From NCBI RefSeq assembly GCF_009176645.1, contig NZ_AP019007.1, forward strand, positions 1,054,001 through 1,118,000: 64,000 nt of DNA, read 5' to 3'. Source of the DNA: Enterobacter oligotrophicus (GTDB taxonomy: Bacteria > Pseudomonadota > Gammaproteobacteria > Enterobacterales > Enterobacteriaceae). The position numbers and the translations under genes were made by a program. The notes beneath the pieces are model-generated. The model was given only the letters and a program-made list of their open reading frames with translations, was not told where the DNA came from and did not search any database. Positions 10,344 through 20,817 of this stretch are shown piece by piece; the first letter of the stretch is position 1, and each line of letters begins with the position of its first letter.

Positions 10344-11276
10344 TTAATCTTTATAGATACTGAAGTGTTCGCGCGCGTCGAGAAGCTGCGCTTTAGTCAG
10401 CATAAAGACGCCGTCACCGCCGTTATCGAACTCAAGCCAGGTGAACGGCACATCCGGGTACTGCTCTATCAGATGTACCATGCTGTTACCCACTTCACAA
10501 ATCAGAACGCCGTCATCGGTCAGATAATCCGGCGCGCAGGCCAGAATACGGCGCGTCAGTTTCAGGCCGTCAGACCCTGACGCCAGCCCCAGCTCCGGCT
10601 CGTGGCGATATTCGTTTGGCAGATCGGACATGTCTTCCGCATCGACGTAAGGCGGATTAGTCACAATCAGATCGTATTGCAGGGTTGGCAAGTCACGGAA
10701 CAGGTCAGAACGGATTGGCGTGACGTGGTGGATCAGCCCGTGCTCTTCGATGTTGTGCTCGGTCACGGCCAGCGCATCGGTAGAGATATCCACCGCGTCC
10801 ACCTCCGCTTCCGGGAAGGCGTAAGCGCAGGCAATTGCGATACAGCCGCTGCCGGTACACATATCGAGAATGTGCTGCGGCTGATGGTTAATCAGGCCTT
10901 CAAAGTGGTTGTTAATCAGCTCGCCAATCGGGGAGCGCGGCACCAGCACGCGTTCATCGACGTAGAACTCGTGGCCGCAGAACCAGGCTTTGTTGGTCAG
11001 ATAGGCAACCGGAATGCGTTCGTTCACGCGGCGGATCACGCGCTCAACAATGCGGTGTTTTTCGCTGGAGGTCAGGCGCGCGGTGCGCATGTCTTCCGGG
11101 ATATCCAGCGGCAGATAGAGAGACGGCAGCACCAGCTGGACCGCCTCATCCCACGGGTTATCAGTACCGTGCCCGTACCAGATATTCGCGGCGCTGAAGC
11201 GGCTTACCGACCAGCGCAACATGTCCTGTATGGTATGCAGCTCGTTTACTGCTTCATCGACAAAAATTTTATCCAC
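10344..11276 (-). CDS. prmB: Ribosomal protein L3 N5-glutamine methyltransferase PrmB
   Basis: PrmB methylates a glutamine of ribosomal protein L3 during 50S assembly. The 310-residue SAM-dependent enzyme shows the SAM-binding loop [14 protein letters not shown] and the hallmark NPPY motif in [12 protein letters not shown] that holds the substrate glutamine. Translation starts at a GTG (11276), as in E. coli, giving [13 protein letters not shown]. It heads the leftward operon with aroC and is divergent from smrB. Confidence 0.95.
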   Translation of the reverse strand: MDKIFVDEAVNELHTIQDMLRWSVSRFSAANIWYGHGTDNPWDEAVQLVLPSLYLPLDIPEDMRTARLTSSEKHRIVERVIRRVNERIPVAYLTNKAWFCGHEFYVDERVLVPRSPIGELINNHFEGLINHQPQHILDMCTGSGCIAIACAYAFPEAEVDAVDISTDALAVTEHNIEEHGLIHHVTPIRSDLFRDLPTLQYDLIVTNPPYVDAEDMSDLPNEYRHEPELGLASGSDGLKLTRRILACAPDYLTDDGVLICEVGNSMVHLIEQYPDVPFTWLEFDNGGDGVFMLTKAQLLDAREHFSIYKD

Positions 11277-11421
11277 TCTTTCCTCCAGGGCATGCTCGCA
11301 TAATTTTCGGCGGCTAGTTTGCCATGAAGACGGGGATAAATCAGCAATGACGCGTACCGCTTGAGGTTAAAAAATGCGTTTAGTCAGGTACACTGAGGGA
11401 AATAAGAGATGAGACGGACTA

Positions 11422-11973
11422 ATGAAAAAGAAAACCACGCTTAATGAGGAGGATCAGGCGCTCTTCCGACAGCTCATGACCGGGACGCGTCAAATCAAAC
11501 AGGACACCATTGTCCACCGCCCGCTGCGCAAAAAAATCACCGAAGTACCGGTCAAACGTCTGCTTCAGGAGCAGGCGGATAACAGCCACTATTTTTCAGA
11601 CGAATTTCAGCCGCTGCTTAATACACAGGGGGCCGTGAAGTACGTACGGGAAGACGTCAGCCATTTCGAACTGAAAAAGTTACGCCGTGGCGATTATTCG
11701 CCAGAGCTGTTTCTCGACCTGCATGGCTTAACGCAGATGCAGGCGAAACAGGAGCTGGGCGCGTTGATTGCCGCCTGTCGCCGCGAACATGTGTTTTGCG
11801 CCTGCGTGATGCATGGCCACGGTAAACATATTCTTAAGCAACAGACGCCGCTGTGGCTGGCTCAGCATCCACACGTGATGGCTTTTCATCAGGCACCGAA
11901 AGAGTACGGCGGAGATGCCGCATTGCTGGTGTTGATTGAAGTTGAGGAGTGGCAGCCGCCTGAGTTGCTCTGA
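11422..11973 (+). CDS. smrB: Ribosome rescue endonuclease SmrB
   Basis: SmrB binds collided ribosomes and cuts the mRNA between them, feeding the tmRNA rescue route (shown in E. coli). The 183-residue product has a basic N-terminal extension and a C-terminal Smr domain containing [16 protein letters not shown] and the active-site stretch [12 protein letters not shown]. The ATG at 11422 has a purine-rich stretch upstream. It is divergent from prmB and convergent with sixA. Confidence 0.94.
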   Translation: MKKKTTLNEEDQALFRQLMTGTRQIKQDTIVHRPLRKKITEVPVKRLLQEQADNSHYFSDEFQPLLNTQGAVKYVREDVSHFELKKLRRGDYSPELFLDLHGLTQMQAKQELGALIAACRREHVFCACVMHGHGKHILKQQTPLWLAQHPHVMAFHQAPKEYGGDAALLVLIEVEEWQPPELL

Positions 11974-12022
11974 CAGAACAGCGGGAGGCAAATCGCTGCA
12001 TCCCGCTGGATCACACGTCACG

Positions 12023-12508
12023 TCAGATCGCTTTTGCCATCTTCAGGTTGCATGGGCTCATTTGCCAGTTGAAGACCCCTTTGCCGGTTTCGTCGAGGGT
12101 GACGTTGGCAATGGCGGACGTGGTGAACATCGGTGGCGTTTCGCCAGGGCACAGTTCAGACACCAGGTAGCCAACCAGTGGCAGGTGAGAGATAACCAGC
12201 ACGGAAGCGACACCTTCGTTGCACAGCGCCTGGAGATAGGCACTCACAAGACCGACATCACCACACGGTGTGAGTTCAGGGAGTACATCTGCGTTGTCTG
12301 GCAGGTTCATACACTCCCCGACCACATCCAGCGTCTGTTCTGCACGCAGGAACGGACTCACCAGAACGCGTTCAATGTCCACTTTTTGACCTTTAAGCCA
12401 GGTAGCCATCTGACGGGATTCGTCGCAGCCACAGACTGTCAAAGGACGTACTGAGTCACTGGCGGCATCGAGTGCCGCGTCGCCGTGACGCATGATAAAA
12501 ACTTGCAT
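12023..12508 (-). CDS. sixA: Phosphohistidine phosphatase SixA
   Basis: SixA is a small histidine-phosphatase-superfamily enzyme that removes phosphate from histidine. In E. coli it was linked to the ArcB HPt domain and later to the nitrogen PTS protein NPr. The 161-residue product starts MQVFIMRHGDAAL, with the catalytic RHG triad at residues 7-9, and the second catalytic histidine lies in VISHLPLVG. It stands alone, leftward, with about 200 bases of non-coding sequence to fadJ. Confidence 0.94.
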   Translation of the reverse strand: MQVFIMRHGDAALDAASDSVRPLTVCGCDESRQMATWLKGQKVDIERVLVSPFLRAEQTLDVVGECMNLPDNADVLPELTPCGDVGLVSAYLQALCNEGVASVLVISHLPLVGYLVSELCPGETPPMFTTSAIANVTLDETGKGVFNWQMSPCNLKMAKAI

Positions 12509-12717
12509 ATTGCACCGCTTTTGTTAACCAGAATCACCGGCGTTGACGACCTGCGTTTACCGCTGCGAGGTAGAAAACCCGATGGCCGGGCATTGTGCCT
12601 GATCCATTCGGTGAATGAAACGCTGTTTTTTACCTCAATGGCGTAAGTATAGTCAATCTCTGTTTACAAATTCGCCAGAACAGGTTCATTCACCTCAGAA
12701 TTTACCCTTCTTTGACC

Positions 12718-14865
12718 TCAGCTTACGAGGACAGTTTCCCTTGCAGGCCAAAATGTCTGGCCCCGTTCCGCCATCTGCAATAATTCATCACACGGTGTAA
12801 ACCGTGGACCGTACTGCGTGGCAAGACGTTGCAGGATCGCAACCACTTCACCCGCCCCGAGGGAATCCATGTAACGGAACGGGCCGCCAAGAAACGGCGG
12901 GAAACCAATACCAAACACAGCGCCGATGTCGCCATCGCGCGCGCTTTTGACAACCTGCTCACCAAAGCAGCGAGCCGCCTCGTTAAGCATCATCATGACA
13001 CAGCGCTCAGCACACTGAACCGCCGACAGTTTTCCCTGACCAGTGGCCGAAATAAGCCCATAAACCGAAGGGTCGACCTGTTTCTTGCTTTTACGCCCTT
13101 TTGCAGCGTAAAGATAGAAACCGCGTTCATTTTTTCTGCCTTTGCGATCGTCCTTCAAAATTGCGGAAACAATGTTTGCAGGCGGGCTAAAACGATCGCC
13201 GTAAGCGGCTTCCAGCACAGGTATAATTTTAGTGCCGGTGTCTATTCCTACCTCATCCAAAAGTTGGATTGGGCCAACAGGGAAACCAAACTTTACCAGC
13301 GCCTCATCGACGTGTTCGATCTTCTCCCCTTCCGTCAACAGCCGCATCGCCTCGTTGATATACGGTGCCAGAATCCGGTTGACGTAAAAGCCCGCTTTGT
13401 CCGCTACCACGACTGGCGTTTTGCCCTGCTTTTTCGCGAGCTTTACCACGGTGGCAACGGTTCGCGGGCTGGTCGTGGCGTGCGGTATCACTTCCACCAG
13501 CGGCATCTTTTCGACCGGGCTAAAGAAGTGCAGGCCAATCACCTGCTCCGGTCGTGCGGCTTTCGCCGCGATGTCGCCAATCGGTAATGAAGACGTATTT
13601 GAGGCAAAAATAGTGTGCGGCGCACAGTGCTGTTCAACGTCCGCCACCATCTGCTGCTTGAGCGCCAGATCTTCAAATACCGCTTCGATAACCAGATCGC
13701 GATGTGCAAAACCACTGTAATCCGTGGTGCCGGTAATCATCGCCAGGGTCTTATCTCGTTCGCTTGCCTTGATATGGCGGCGCTTGACCTTTTGATCAAG
13801 GTTTTGCCAGCTGTACTGCAGCGCATGGTTGATCCCTTTTGGGCTAATGTCTTTGATTCGCACGGGCAACTTGCCTTTGCTGGCGGTTACAAATGCGATC
13901 CCGCCGCCCATCAAGCCCCCACCCAGCACCCCAACGGCATGCAGCGGCGCAGGTTCAGCTTCGCTTCCCGGATCTTTTTTCACCTCAGTGCTGGCAAAGA
14001 AAATGCTGCGCAGCGCCTGAGACTGCGGGGTCATCGCCAGTTCGCCAAAGGCTTTTGCTTCTGCGGCATAACCGCTGCTGCTGCCCTGAGATAACCCGGT
14101 TTCGATAACCTCAAGAATTCGCTTTGCCGCCGGATAGTTGCCTTTGGTTTTTTGTTCGGTTTTTTGGCCGACCATCCGGAACAGCAGGGCTCGCCCCAGT
14201 GGCCCGGCCAGAATGCGCTCGCGCACCGGCAAAGGACGTTTGGCCTGACGGCCTTTCAGCGCCAGCTCAACGGCGGCCTCCAGCAAAATCGAATGCGGAA
14301 CCACCTCGTCTACCAGCCCTGCTTTCAGAGCCTGACGAGGGCGAAGTTGTTTACCGGTTAAGATCATCTCCAGCGCCGTGCTGACGCCCACCAGACGCGG
14401 CAGCCGCTGCGTTCCGCCAGAGCCTGGCAACAGCCCTAACTGCACTTCCGGCAAGCCCAGCACGGTTTTGGCATCGTCAGTACAAATGCGGCTATGGCAG
14501 GCCAGCGCAAGCTCCAGCCCCCCGCCCAGACACGCGCCGTGGATTGCCGCGATAACCGGAATCGACAGCGCATGGATCTCCGCCATCACCTGCTGCCCCT
14601 GACGCGCCAGATCTTCGGCTTCCTGCGCGCTTTGCGCACGGGCGATCATGTTAATGTCCGCCCCGGCAATAAAGTTATCCGGCTTGGCTGAGATAAAGAC
14701 CAGACCCCGAATCGCTTTGTTCTCGCGGATCTGCTTTAACATCCCGCGCACCTGAACGCCAAATTCGGCCTTCAGGGTATTCATCTTTTCATCCGGCACA
14801 TCAATAGTGATAACGGCAACGTTATCGAGGCGAACCGTCAAATTAAACGCAGATGGCATATCCAT
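12718..14865 (-). CDS. fadJ: Fatty acid oxidation complex alpha subunit FadJ
   Basis: FadJ combines enoyl-CoA hydratase/isomerase (about residues 1-190) and NAD-dependent 3-hydroxyacyl-CoA dehydrogenase (about 310-700) activities and partners FadI in beta-oxidation, chiefly under anaerobic conditions in E. coli. Visible motifs are the oxyanion region [15 protein letters not shown], the hydratase glutamate region [14 protein letters not shown], the Rossmann motif [11 protein letters not shown], and [12 protein letters not shown]. Length is 715 against 714 in E. coli. Its start overlaps the fadI stop by one base (TAATG), implying coupled translation. Confidence 0.97.
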   Translation of the reverse strand: MDMPSAFNLTVRLDNVAVITIDVPDEKMNTLKAEFGVQVRGMLKQIRENKAIRGLVFISAKPDNFIAGADINMIARAQSAQEAEDLARQGQQVMAEIHALSIPVIAAIHGACLGGGLELALACHSRICTDDAKTVLGLPEVQLGLLPGSGGTQRLPRLVGVSTALEMILTGKQLRPRQALKAGLVDEVVPHSILLEAAVELALKGRQAKRPLPVRERILAGPLGRALLFRMVGQKTEQKTKGNYPAAKRILEVIETGLSQGSSSGYAAEAKAFGELAMTPQSQALRSIFFASTEVKKDPGSEAEPAPLHAVGVLGGGLMGGGIAFVTASKGKLPVRIKDISPKGINHALQYSWQNLDQKVKRRHIKASERDKTLAMITGTTDYSGFAHRDLVIEAVFEDLALKQQMVADVEQHCAPHTIFASNTSSLPIGDIAAKAARPEQVIGLHFFSPVEKMPLVEVIPHATTSPRTVATVVKLAKKQGKTPVVVADKAGFYVNRILAPYINEAMRLLTEGEKIEHVDEALVKFGFPVGPIQLLDEVGIDTGTKIIPVLEAAYGDRFSPPANIVSAILKDDRKGRKNERGFYLYAAKGRKSKKQVDPSVYGLISATGQGKLSAVQCAERCVMMMLNEAARCFGEQVVKSARDGDIGAVFGIGFPPFLGGPFRYMDSLGAGEVVAILQRLATQYGPRFTPCDELLQMAERGQTFWPARETVLVS

Positions 14866-16175
14866 TATTCAGCCTCCAGAACCATAGCCGCGCCCAGACC
14901 GCCCGCCGCACAGGCGGTGACGAGACCAAATCCGCCGCCACGGCGACGTAACTCGTGTAATGTTTGCGTGATCATACGCGCGCCTGTTGCTGCAAACGGG
15001 TGACCGTAGGCGATCGAGCCGCCCAGCACGTTAAACTTGCTCTCGTCCACCTCTCCGGTGGCGTGAGCGCGGCCAAGAACATCGCGCGCAAAACGTTCGC
15101 TTGCCAGCAATTGCAGGTTAGCCAGCGTCTGCGCGGCAAAGGCTTCGTGCATGTCAATCAGGGTTATATCAGAAAGGGTCAGCCCCGCGCGCTCCAGCGC
15201 CAGCGGCGTTGACCAGGCAGGCCCCAACAGCATATCCTGCCAGACGTCAATCGCCGTAAAGGCGTAGCTGCGCAGATAGCCCAGCGGTTTGATGCCCAGC
15301 TCTTTCGCGCGGGACTCTGTCATCAGGATCACAGCGGCAGCCCCGTCCGTCAGTGGCGTACTGTTGGCCGCCGTGACGGTGCCGTGCTTGCGGTCAAACG
15401 CCGGACGCAGTTTTGCGTAATCTGCCAGCGTCGAGGTGCCGCGGATATTGTTATCCTCCGCGAGCGGTTCGCGATAAGGCGGAATGTAGGCGGTCATCAC
15501 CTCATCGGCCAGTTTGCCTTCCGACCAGGCTTTTGCGGCGAACTGATGCGAGCGATGCGCCAGCGCATCCTGCTGCTCACGTGTGATGCCATAGGTTTTC
15601 GCCATCTGCTCAGCGGTGTCACCCATACGCAGGCCGGTGGAATATTCAGCCACCGCAGGGGGAACAGGCATGAGATCGCGCAAGCGTAAACGAGAGAAGA
15701 GTTTGAGTTTCTGTCCGGTCGTGCGGGCTTTGTTGGCGTCCACCAGGATGCGCGCCAGCTTTTTACTGACGCCTATAGGCAACACTGAGGAGGAGTCCGC
15801 CCCGCCGGCGATCCCGGCGCGGATCGTGCCTGCCATCAGACTTTCCGCTACGTTCGCCACCGCCTGGAAGCTGGTCGCACAGGCGCGGCTGACGCTGTAG
15901 GCATCGGTGTGGACATTCATTCCCGTGCCGAGGACAATTTCACGCGCGATATTTGGCGCTTCCGGCATTTGAACCACCTGGCCAAAGACCAGTTGCTCAA
16001 TGACCTCTGGTGGTATTTCGCTGCGAGCCAGCATCTCCCCCACCACCATTTTCCCCAGATCGATAGCCGGGACGCCGTGAAAGGCGGTCGCCTGGCGTGC
16101 AAACGGCGTGCGCAGGCCGCTAACAATGGCAATGCGGTCACCTTGTCGGGTGATAAGCGGTAATGCCTGACTCAT
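14865..16175 (-). CDS. fadI: 3-ketoacyl-CoA thiolase FadI
   Basis: FadI releases acetyl-CoA from 3-ketoacyl-CoA and forms the complex with FadJ. The 436-residue thiolase shows the nucleophilic cysteine in [15 protein letters not shown], the histidine motif [14 protein letters not shown] and the second cysteine in [14 protein letters not shown] take the ATG at 16175 ([11 protein letters not shown]), which matches the E. coli start; an in-frame upstream codon would add ten unrelated residues. A FadR-like site lies about 35 bases upstream. Confidence 0.97.
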   Translation of the reverse strand: MSQALPLITRQGDRIAIVSGLRTPFARQATAFHGVPAIDLGKMVVGEMLARSEIPPEVIEQLVFGQVVQMPEAPNIAREIVLGTGMNVHTDAYSVSRACATSFQAVANVAESLMAGTIRAGIAGGADSSSVLPIGVSKKLARILVDANKARTTGQKLKLFSRLRLRDLMPVPPAVAEYSTGLRMGDTAEQMAKTYGITREQQDALAHRSHQFAAKAWSEGKLADEVMTAYIPPYREPLAEDNNIRGTSTLADYAKLRPAFDRKHGTVTAANSTPLTDGAAAVILMTESRAKELGIKPLGYLRSYAFTAIDVWQDMLLGPAWSTPLALERAGLTLSDITLIDMHEAFAAQTLANLQLLASERFARDVLGRAHATGEVDESKFNVLGGSIAYGHPFAATGARMITQTLHELRRRGGGFGLVTACAAGGLGAAMVLEAE

Positions 16176-16208
16176 AACACTCCCCTGTAAAATTTTTTCA
16201 CACATATA

Positions 16209-16225
16209 AAGTGGTCTGACCTGAT
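16209..16225 (-). promoter_or_regulatory. FadR-like operator upstream of fadI
   Basis: The sequence aagtggtctgacctgat carries the FadR core TGGTCnGACC. It lies about 35 bases before the fadI start, in the position expected for repression of fadIJ in the absence of long-chain acyl-CoA. The match is by eye. Confidence 0.72.
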
Positions 16226-16341
16226 AACAGTCTTAACCATTTTTTTACATTGAGCCAATCGGGGAAACGAAAAAGTGCGAGCTAAGACACAGAGAAGAAA
16301 AAGAAAATGCCCCTGCATGGCAGAGGCATTTGTGCGGTTTG

Positions 16342-16416
16342 TTGCCGGGTGGAGGCGTTGCCTTACCCGGCCTACACGATCGTAGGCCCGTGCAAGCGAA
16401 GCGCCGCCGGGCAAAA
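16342..16416. repeat. REP/BIME element
   Basis: Two inverted REP arms (gccgggtggaggcgttgcc and its partner ending gcgccgccgggc) lie between fadI and yfcZ, just after the yfcZ stop. It has the same family features as the elements at 53191 and 61747. Confidence 0.78.
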
Positions 16417-16420
16417 AGGA

Positions 16421-16705
16421 TTAACGCAGGCCTAACTGGAAAATCAGCGTTTCGGCTTCACAGGCGAATACAAAGTCGATATACAGCTTCACACCGCCTT
16501 CCACTTCGGTGAAGGTGGACTTGATTTCACACGGATCGGATTCAACGTCGCGCGCACGTTTGCTCAGCGCGGCCAGGGTTTCTTCCGCTTCAGCGCGGTC
16601 AGTGAACACACGACTGTAAGAGGCGGTGCAATCGGTGTTGTCCATAATGGTGCCAACATCCATACAGCAGCAAACCGGGGTTTCATCAGCACTGCATTTA
16701 CTCAT
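16421..16705 (-). CDS. yfcZ: YfcZ/YiiS family protein
   Basis: This 94-residue cytoplasmic protein of unknown function is the same length as E. coli YfcZ. The N-terminal part is rich in cysteine (MSKCSADETPVCCCMDVG), with four cysteines in the first 15 residues, so metal or thiol chemistry is possible but unproven. No signal or membrane segment is visible. It is divergent from fadL across a FadR-controlled region and could share that control. Confidence 0.85.
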   Translation of the reverse strand: MSKCSADETPVCCCMDVGTIMDNTDCTASYSRVFTDRAEAEETLAALSKRARDVESDPCEIKSTFTEVEGGVKLYIDFVFACEAETLIFQLGLR

Positions 16706-17077
16706 AGCTCAATTTCCTCTGTATTCGCGCGTGGCGCGAGATAAACACGATGCTGATATTTTACGCCCCGACGCTGGCTCCCTCCAGCCGTTAATGAGGC
16801 AAAATCGGATAAGTGACCAATATCACACTAAAAAATGATCTAAAACAAAATTCACCTTTTTGGGTGAGCAGTGATGGTCACAATTTTGCCAACCAGATCT
16901 CGTTTCAAGAAACATCTCTGAAAATATTAATAAACAAACTTGCAACATTCTAGCTGGTCAGACCTATACTCACGCCACTGGTCTGATTTGTATGTAATAC
17001 CACAGACCCTACACTTCGCGCTCCTGTTACGGTATGTAACAATTATTGAATAAAAATAACTCAATGAGGTTATGGTC
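16706..17077. promoter_or_regulatory. fadL/yfcZ divergent control region with two FadR sites
   Basis: This 372-base gene-free stretch holds two FadR-like sites. The first, agctggtcagacctatact at 16952-16970, is nearly identical to the E. coli fadL site as I recall it. The second, actggtctgatttg, begins at 16977. FadR binding there represses fadL. The rest is A+T-rich with no open frame worth reporting. A ribosome binding site (tgagg) lies at 17065-17069. Confidence 0.8.
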
Positions 17078-18361
17078 ATGAGCCAGAAAACCCTGTTCAA
17101 AAAGACTGCGTTAGCAGTTGCAGTGGCAATCGTCTCAACGTCCGCCTGGTCAGCGGGCTTCCAGTTAAACGAATTTTCTTCCTCTGGCCTTGGCCGTGCG
17201 TATTCCGGGGAAGGTGCAATTGCTGATGATGCAGGTAACGCGAGTCGTAACCCTGCACTGATCATGATGTTTGATCGCCCGACTTTCTCCGCCGGTGCTG
17301 TTTATATCGATCCAGATGTCAACATTTCGGGTAAGTCGCCATTCACTGGCGCAAGCCTGAAAGCGGATAATATTGCGCCAACCGCGTGGGTTCCTAACCT
17401 GCACTTCGTCGCCCCTATCAATGAGCAATTTGGTTGGGGTGCCTCCGTAACCTCTAACTATGGCCTGGCTACGGAGTTCAACAGTAACTATCCGGCGGGT
17501 GAATACGGCGGTAAAACCGATCTTACGACGCTGAACCTTAACCTGAGCGGTGCGTATCGTCTTAACGATAACTGGAGCTTTGGTCTGGGCTTTGATGCCG
17601 TCTACGCTGATGCAAAAATCGAGCGTTATTCCGGTGAACAAACAGCTGCACTGCCGAAAAACAGCAGTAAAATCGCCAGCCTCAAAGGCGATGAATGGGG
17701 TTACGGCTGGAACGCAGGTATTCTCTATGAGCTGGACAAAAATAACCGCTGGGGTCTGACCTATCGCTCAGAAGTCAAAATTGATTTCGATGGCGATTAC
17801 AAAAGCGGCATCCTGAGCCCGGTAAACGGCATGGTTCCAGGCGCAGGCACGACAATCCCATGGGGGACGTCCGGCCAAACCGTACCAGGTTCACTGTCAC
17901 TGCATCTGCCAGAAATGTGGGAAGTCTCCGGTTACAACCGCGTCGCGCCACAGTGGGCCATTCACTATAGCCTGGCATACACCAGTTGGAGCCAGTTCCA
18001 GGAGCTGAAAGCAACTGGCAACAACGGCCAGACGCTGTTCTATAAGGACGAAAGTTTCCACGACGCCTACCGTATTGCGCTGGGTACAACCTACTATATG
18101 GATGATAACTGGACGTTCCGTACCGGTATCGCATTTGATGACAGCCCGGTTCCGGCTGACAAGCGTTCCATCTCCATTCCGGATCAGGACCGCTTCTGGT
18201 TGAGTGCTGGTGCAACCTACGCTTTCAACGAGAATGCATCAATCGATGCGGGCGTCTCTTATATGCACGGTCAGAAAGTGACGTTCCAGGAAGGCCCTTA
18301 CGAGTTTACCTCTGAAGGTAAAGCCTGGCTGTTCGGTACGAACTTCAACTACGCGTTCTAA
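17078..18361 (+). CDS. fadL: Long-chain fatty acid outer-membrane transporter FadL
   Basis: FadL is a 14-stranded beta-barrel that moves long-chain fatty acids across the outer membrane and is the phage T2 receptor in E. coli. The precursor starts [18 protein letters not shown] and is cleaved after residue 25 ([13 protein letters not shown]). The conserved NPA motif of the hatch appears in ASRNPALI, and the protein ends in the barrel-closing phenylalanine (NFNYAF). At 427 residues it is about 19 shorter than E. coli FadL, mostly because a surface loop after KIERYSGEQ is shortened. The second ATG is preferred because of ribosome-site spacing. Confidence 0.96.
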   Translation: MSQKTLFKKTALAVAVAIVSTSAWSAGFQLNEFSSSGLGRAYSGEGAIADDAGNASRNPALIMMFDRPTFSAGAVYIDPDVNISGKSPFTGASLKADNIAPTAWVPNLHFVAPINEQFGWGASVTSNYGLATEFNSNYPAGEYGGKTDLTTLNLNLSGAYRLNDNWSFGLGFDAVYADAKIERYSGEQTAALPKNSSKIASLKGDEWGYGWNAGILYELDKNNRWGLTYRSEVKIDFDGDYKSGILSPVNGMVPGAGTTIPWGTSGQTVPGSLSLHLPEMWEVSGYNRVAPQWAIHYSLAYTSWSQFQELKATGNNGQTLFYKDESFHDAYRIALGTTYYMDDNWTFRTGIAFDDSPVPADKRSISIPDQDRFWLSAGATYAFNENASIDAGVSYMHGQKVTFQEGPYEFTSEGKAWLFGTNFNYAF

Positions 18362-18375
18362 TCACGCGGGCATTA

Positions 18376-18404
18376 AAAAAGGTGAGCATCGCTCACCTTT
18401 TTTG
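18376..18404. terminator. Shared terminator of fadL and mlaA
   Basis: The stem ggtgagc/gctcacc with a three-base loop is flanked by aaaaaa on the left and ttttttt on the right, so it can terminate transcripts from both sides. The mlaA stop lies just to its right at 18406. Confidence 0.9.
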
Positions 18405-18405
18405 T

Positions 18406-19158
18406 TTATTCCGAATCGATATCTTTTAATTCGTTTTCGATTGCCTTCGCGTTCGGATTGTCTTCCGGCTTCAGCTTGCCGCCATTGGCAATAAAGTCAT
18501 GGTTCTGGAAGTAGGCTTCACGCACCATGATATACGGGTCAGAAGACTGACGCAGCAGGCCGTCGGAGTCGAGCAACTGTGCTCGGGTCTCGATACCCTC
18601 CACCGTCCATTTCCCAATCGACAGCGGCCAGGTCAGCCACGACAGCACCGGATAAAGTGTATCCACCATATCCCCCCCGTCATCACGCACGGTGAAGCTA
18701 CCGTAGAATGGCAGGTGTACATAAGGGCCATACCCCACGCCATAGTGCCCTAACGTGCTGCCGAAACGGTGCGGCTGTTCACGCTGAAGTTTCGGGTTCG
18801 CCATACCGGCGACGTCAATAAAGCCGCCCATCCCCAGCAGTGAGTTCAGGAAGAAGCGGGTGAAATGCACCATGCCCTGATACGGATCGCCCTGCAGGAA
18901 AAAGTTCACCATCACCGCAGGCTCTTCCAGGTTACTGGTGAAATTGCTCAGCCCGTTGCGCGCAGGTTGGGGAACGTAATCGCGCCAGGCAACTGCCACC
19001 GGACGAACCACGTAAGGGTCCAGCACGTTATAGTTGAAGCTATACATTGAACGGTTAAATCCTTCGAGAGGATCGGAGCGTCCCGTTTGCTCTCCAGAGC
19101 TGGCGCAGCCCACAAGCATCGTTGCGCCCAGCGCAAGCGCCGACAGCCGAAGTTTCAT
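18406..19158 (-). CDS. mlaA: Phospholipid-retrieval outer-membrane lipoprotein MlaA
   Basis: MlaA (VacJ) sits in the outer membrane with OmpC/OmpF and removes phospholipids from the outer leaflet, passing them to MlaC. The 250-residue precursor starts MKLRLSALALGATMLVGCAS; the lipobox LVGC gives a lipidated cysteine at position 18. The next residues are AS, with no aspartate at +2, which fits outer-membrane sorting. The conserved segment DPLEGFNRSMYSFN follows. The ATG at 19158 starts the signal peptide; an in-frame longer version adds unrelated sequence. Confidence 0.95.
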   Translation of the reverse strand: MKLRLSALALGATMLVGCASSGEQTGRSDPLEGFNRSMYSFNYNVLDPYVVRPVAVAWRDYVPQPARNGLSNFTSNLEEPAVMVNFFLQGDPYQGMVHFTRFFLNSLLGMGGFIDVAGMANPKLQREQPHRFGSTLGHYGVGYGPYVHLPFYGSFTVRDDGGDMVDTLYPVLSWLTWPLSIGKWTVEGIETRAQLLDSDGLLRQSSDPYIMVREAYFQNHDFIANGGKLKPEDNPNAKAIENELKDIDSE

Positions 19159-19472
19159 AAATATCTCCCTGTTCAGTATGGCTATCGTTGATTGCCATCC
19201 GTAACGGAGCGCCTGACGCTCCGTCTCAAAACGTGCAAGTGATTGTAACAGCACGTTTCACGATGTCTATGAGTACAGTTACAGACGGAAAACACCGTCA
19301 CGCTGATCTCAGCATAGCCTGACTTTAAGAATTCGTTTCGCTGGCAATTTTATAATGGCTTTGAAGGAGATGTATCACCTTTGTTGCCATTCACGCCAAT
19401 TTAAGAGCATCCCCACGGGGATTCCATCAAAAGCCGCTACGCTTAATAGAAAGATTTTCTGCCGGAGTGGTT
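19159..19472. other. Divergent mlaA/yfdC intergenic region
   Basis: This is 314 bases without a convincing gene. It must hold the promoters of both genes. A TATAAT hexamer is visible near 19350 on the plus strand (aattttataatggc). I see no strong operator palindrome. Confidence 0.5.
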
Positions 19473-20402
19473 ATGAAAGACGTTAACGAAGAAAAAATTG
19501 GCGAGAGGAATGAGGAACATGAAATTGAGAGTGAGGAAAAGGATCGCGGCGAGAAGATAGAAATAGATGAGGACCGCCTCCCTTCGCGTGCCATGGCCAT
19601 TCATGAGCACATTCGTCAGGATGGTGAAAAAGAGATGGAGCGTGATGCGATGGCGCTGTTGTGGTCCGCTATTGCAGCCGGCCTGTCGATGGGCGCTTCC
19701 CTGCTGGCAAAAGGGATATTTCACGTTCAGCTTGAGGGCGTACCGGGGGGATTTTTACTGGAGAACCTTGGCTACACCTTCGGCTTTATCATCGTCATTA
19801 TGGCCCGCCAGCAACTGTTCACAGAAAACACCGTGACGGCCGTTCTGCCCGTCATGCAAAACCCTACCCTCGGAAACTTCGGTTTACTGATGCGTCTGTG
19901 GAGCGTCGTGCTGTTGGGGAATCTCATCGGTACGGGGGTCGCGGCATGGGCTTTTGAATATATGCCGATTTTTGATGAACCCACACGGGATGCATTTGTG
20001 AAAATCGGTATGGACGTGATGAAAAATACGCCTCTCGAAATGTTCTCAAATGCCATTATCTCCGGCTGGATCATTGCCACCATGGTGTGGATGTTCCCCT
20101 CCGCAGGCAGCGCAAAGATAGTGGTGATCATTTTGATGACGTGGCTAATTGCGCTGGCCGACACGACACACATCGTGGTCGGTACGGTTGAAATACTGTA
20201 TCTGGTCTTTAACGGCACACTGCACTGGAGCGATTTTTTCTGGCCTTTCGCCCTTCCTACCCTCGCAGGGAATATTTGCGGCGGAACCTTTATCTTCGCT
20301 CTTCTGAGCCATGCACAGATCCGCAACGATATGTCTAACAAGCGTAAGGCCGAGCTTAAAGCACAGGAAAGTGATGATAAAGCTGCAAAAAAATCGGCCT
20401 GA
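19473..20402 (+). CDS. yfdC: Formate/nitrite transporter family protein YfdC
   Basis: This 309-residue member of the FNT family of pentameric anion channels has six hydrophobic segments from about residue 63 onward. The first about 60 residues are unusually charged (for example NEEKIGERNEEHEIESEEKD), a cytoplasmic extension that FocA and NirC lack. A short lysine-rich tail ends the protein (AQESDDKAAKKSA). The ATG at 19473 is preferred over a GTG six bases earlier. The transported substrate is not known. It lies beside argW, as in E. coli. Confidence 0.9.
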   Translation: MKDVNEEKIGERNEEHEIESEEKDRGEKIEIDEDRLPSRAMAIHEHIRQDGEKEMERDAMALLWSAIAAGLSMGASLLAKGIFHVQLEGVPGGFLLENLGYTFGFIIVIMARQQLFTENTVTAVLPVMQNPTLGNFGLLMRLWSVVLLGNLIGTGVAAWAFEYMPIFDEPTRDAFVKIGMDVMKNTPLEMFSNAIISGWIIATMVWMFPSAGSAKIVVIILMTWLIALADTTHIVVGTVEILYLVFNGTLHWSDFFWPFALPTLAGNICGGTFIFALLSHAQIRNDMSNKRKAELKAQESDDKAAKKSA

Positions 20403-20477
20403 ATGGTGACTCTTTGAGCAGTCAGGCGGCGATACGCTTAACGCAAAGTGTAAATAACGCTATACTCTTGCCGCCTC

Positions 20478-20552
20478 GTCCCCTTAGTTAAATGGATATA
20501 ACGAGCCCCTCCTAAGGGCTAGTTGCAGGTTCGATTCCTGCAGGGGACACCA
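20478..20552 (+). tRNA. argW: tRNA-Arg (anticodon CCT)
   Basis: This 75-base cloverleaf includes the encoded CCA. The acceptor stem is gtcccct/aggggac, the anticodon stem agccc/gggct encloses ctcctaa with anticodon cct at 20511-20513, and the T arm is gcaggttcgattcctgc. It decodes the rare AGG codon. In E. coli K-12 this gene is the integration site of prophage CPS-53; no integrase follows here. Confidence 0.97.
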
Positions 20553-20817
20553 GCACTCCTTGAATTTCTTTTCTGAAGCTCATCTTTTACCCTATAAATC
20601 AATCACCTCCGTACCTGCCGCTTTTTTAGTCAAAAACGATCGATAGCACATAATCAGTAACGGTGCTACATTATGCCGCCCACCCAACGTCAGCAATGGC
20701 CAGGTAACGCCGTAAAGATCGGTAAAGCCTGCAACCATGACCTTGTCCTACGGTCTAATTGGCACGTGGTATCGCAATATGCGTTACTTTCACCGGCTTT
20801 ACATAGGTTTCACTATT

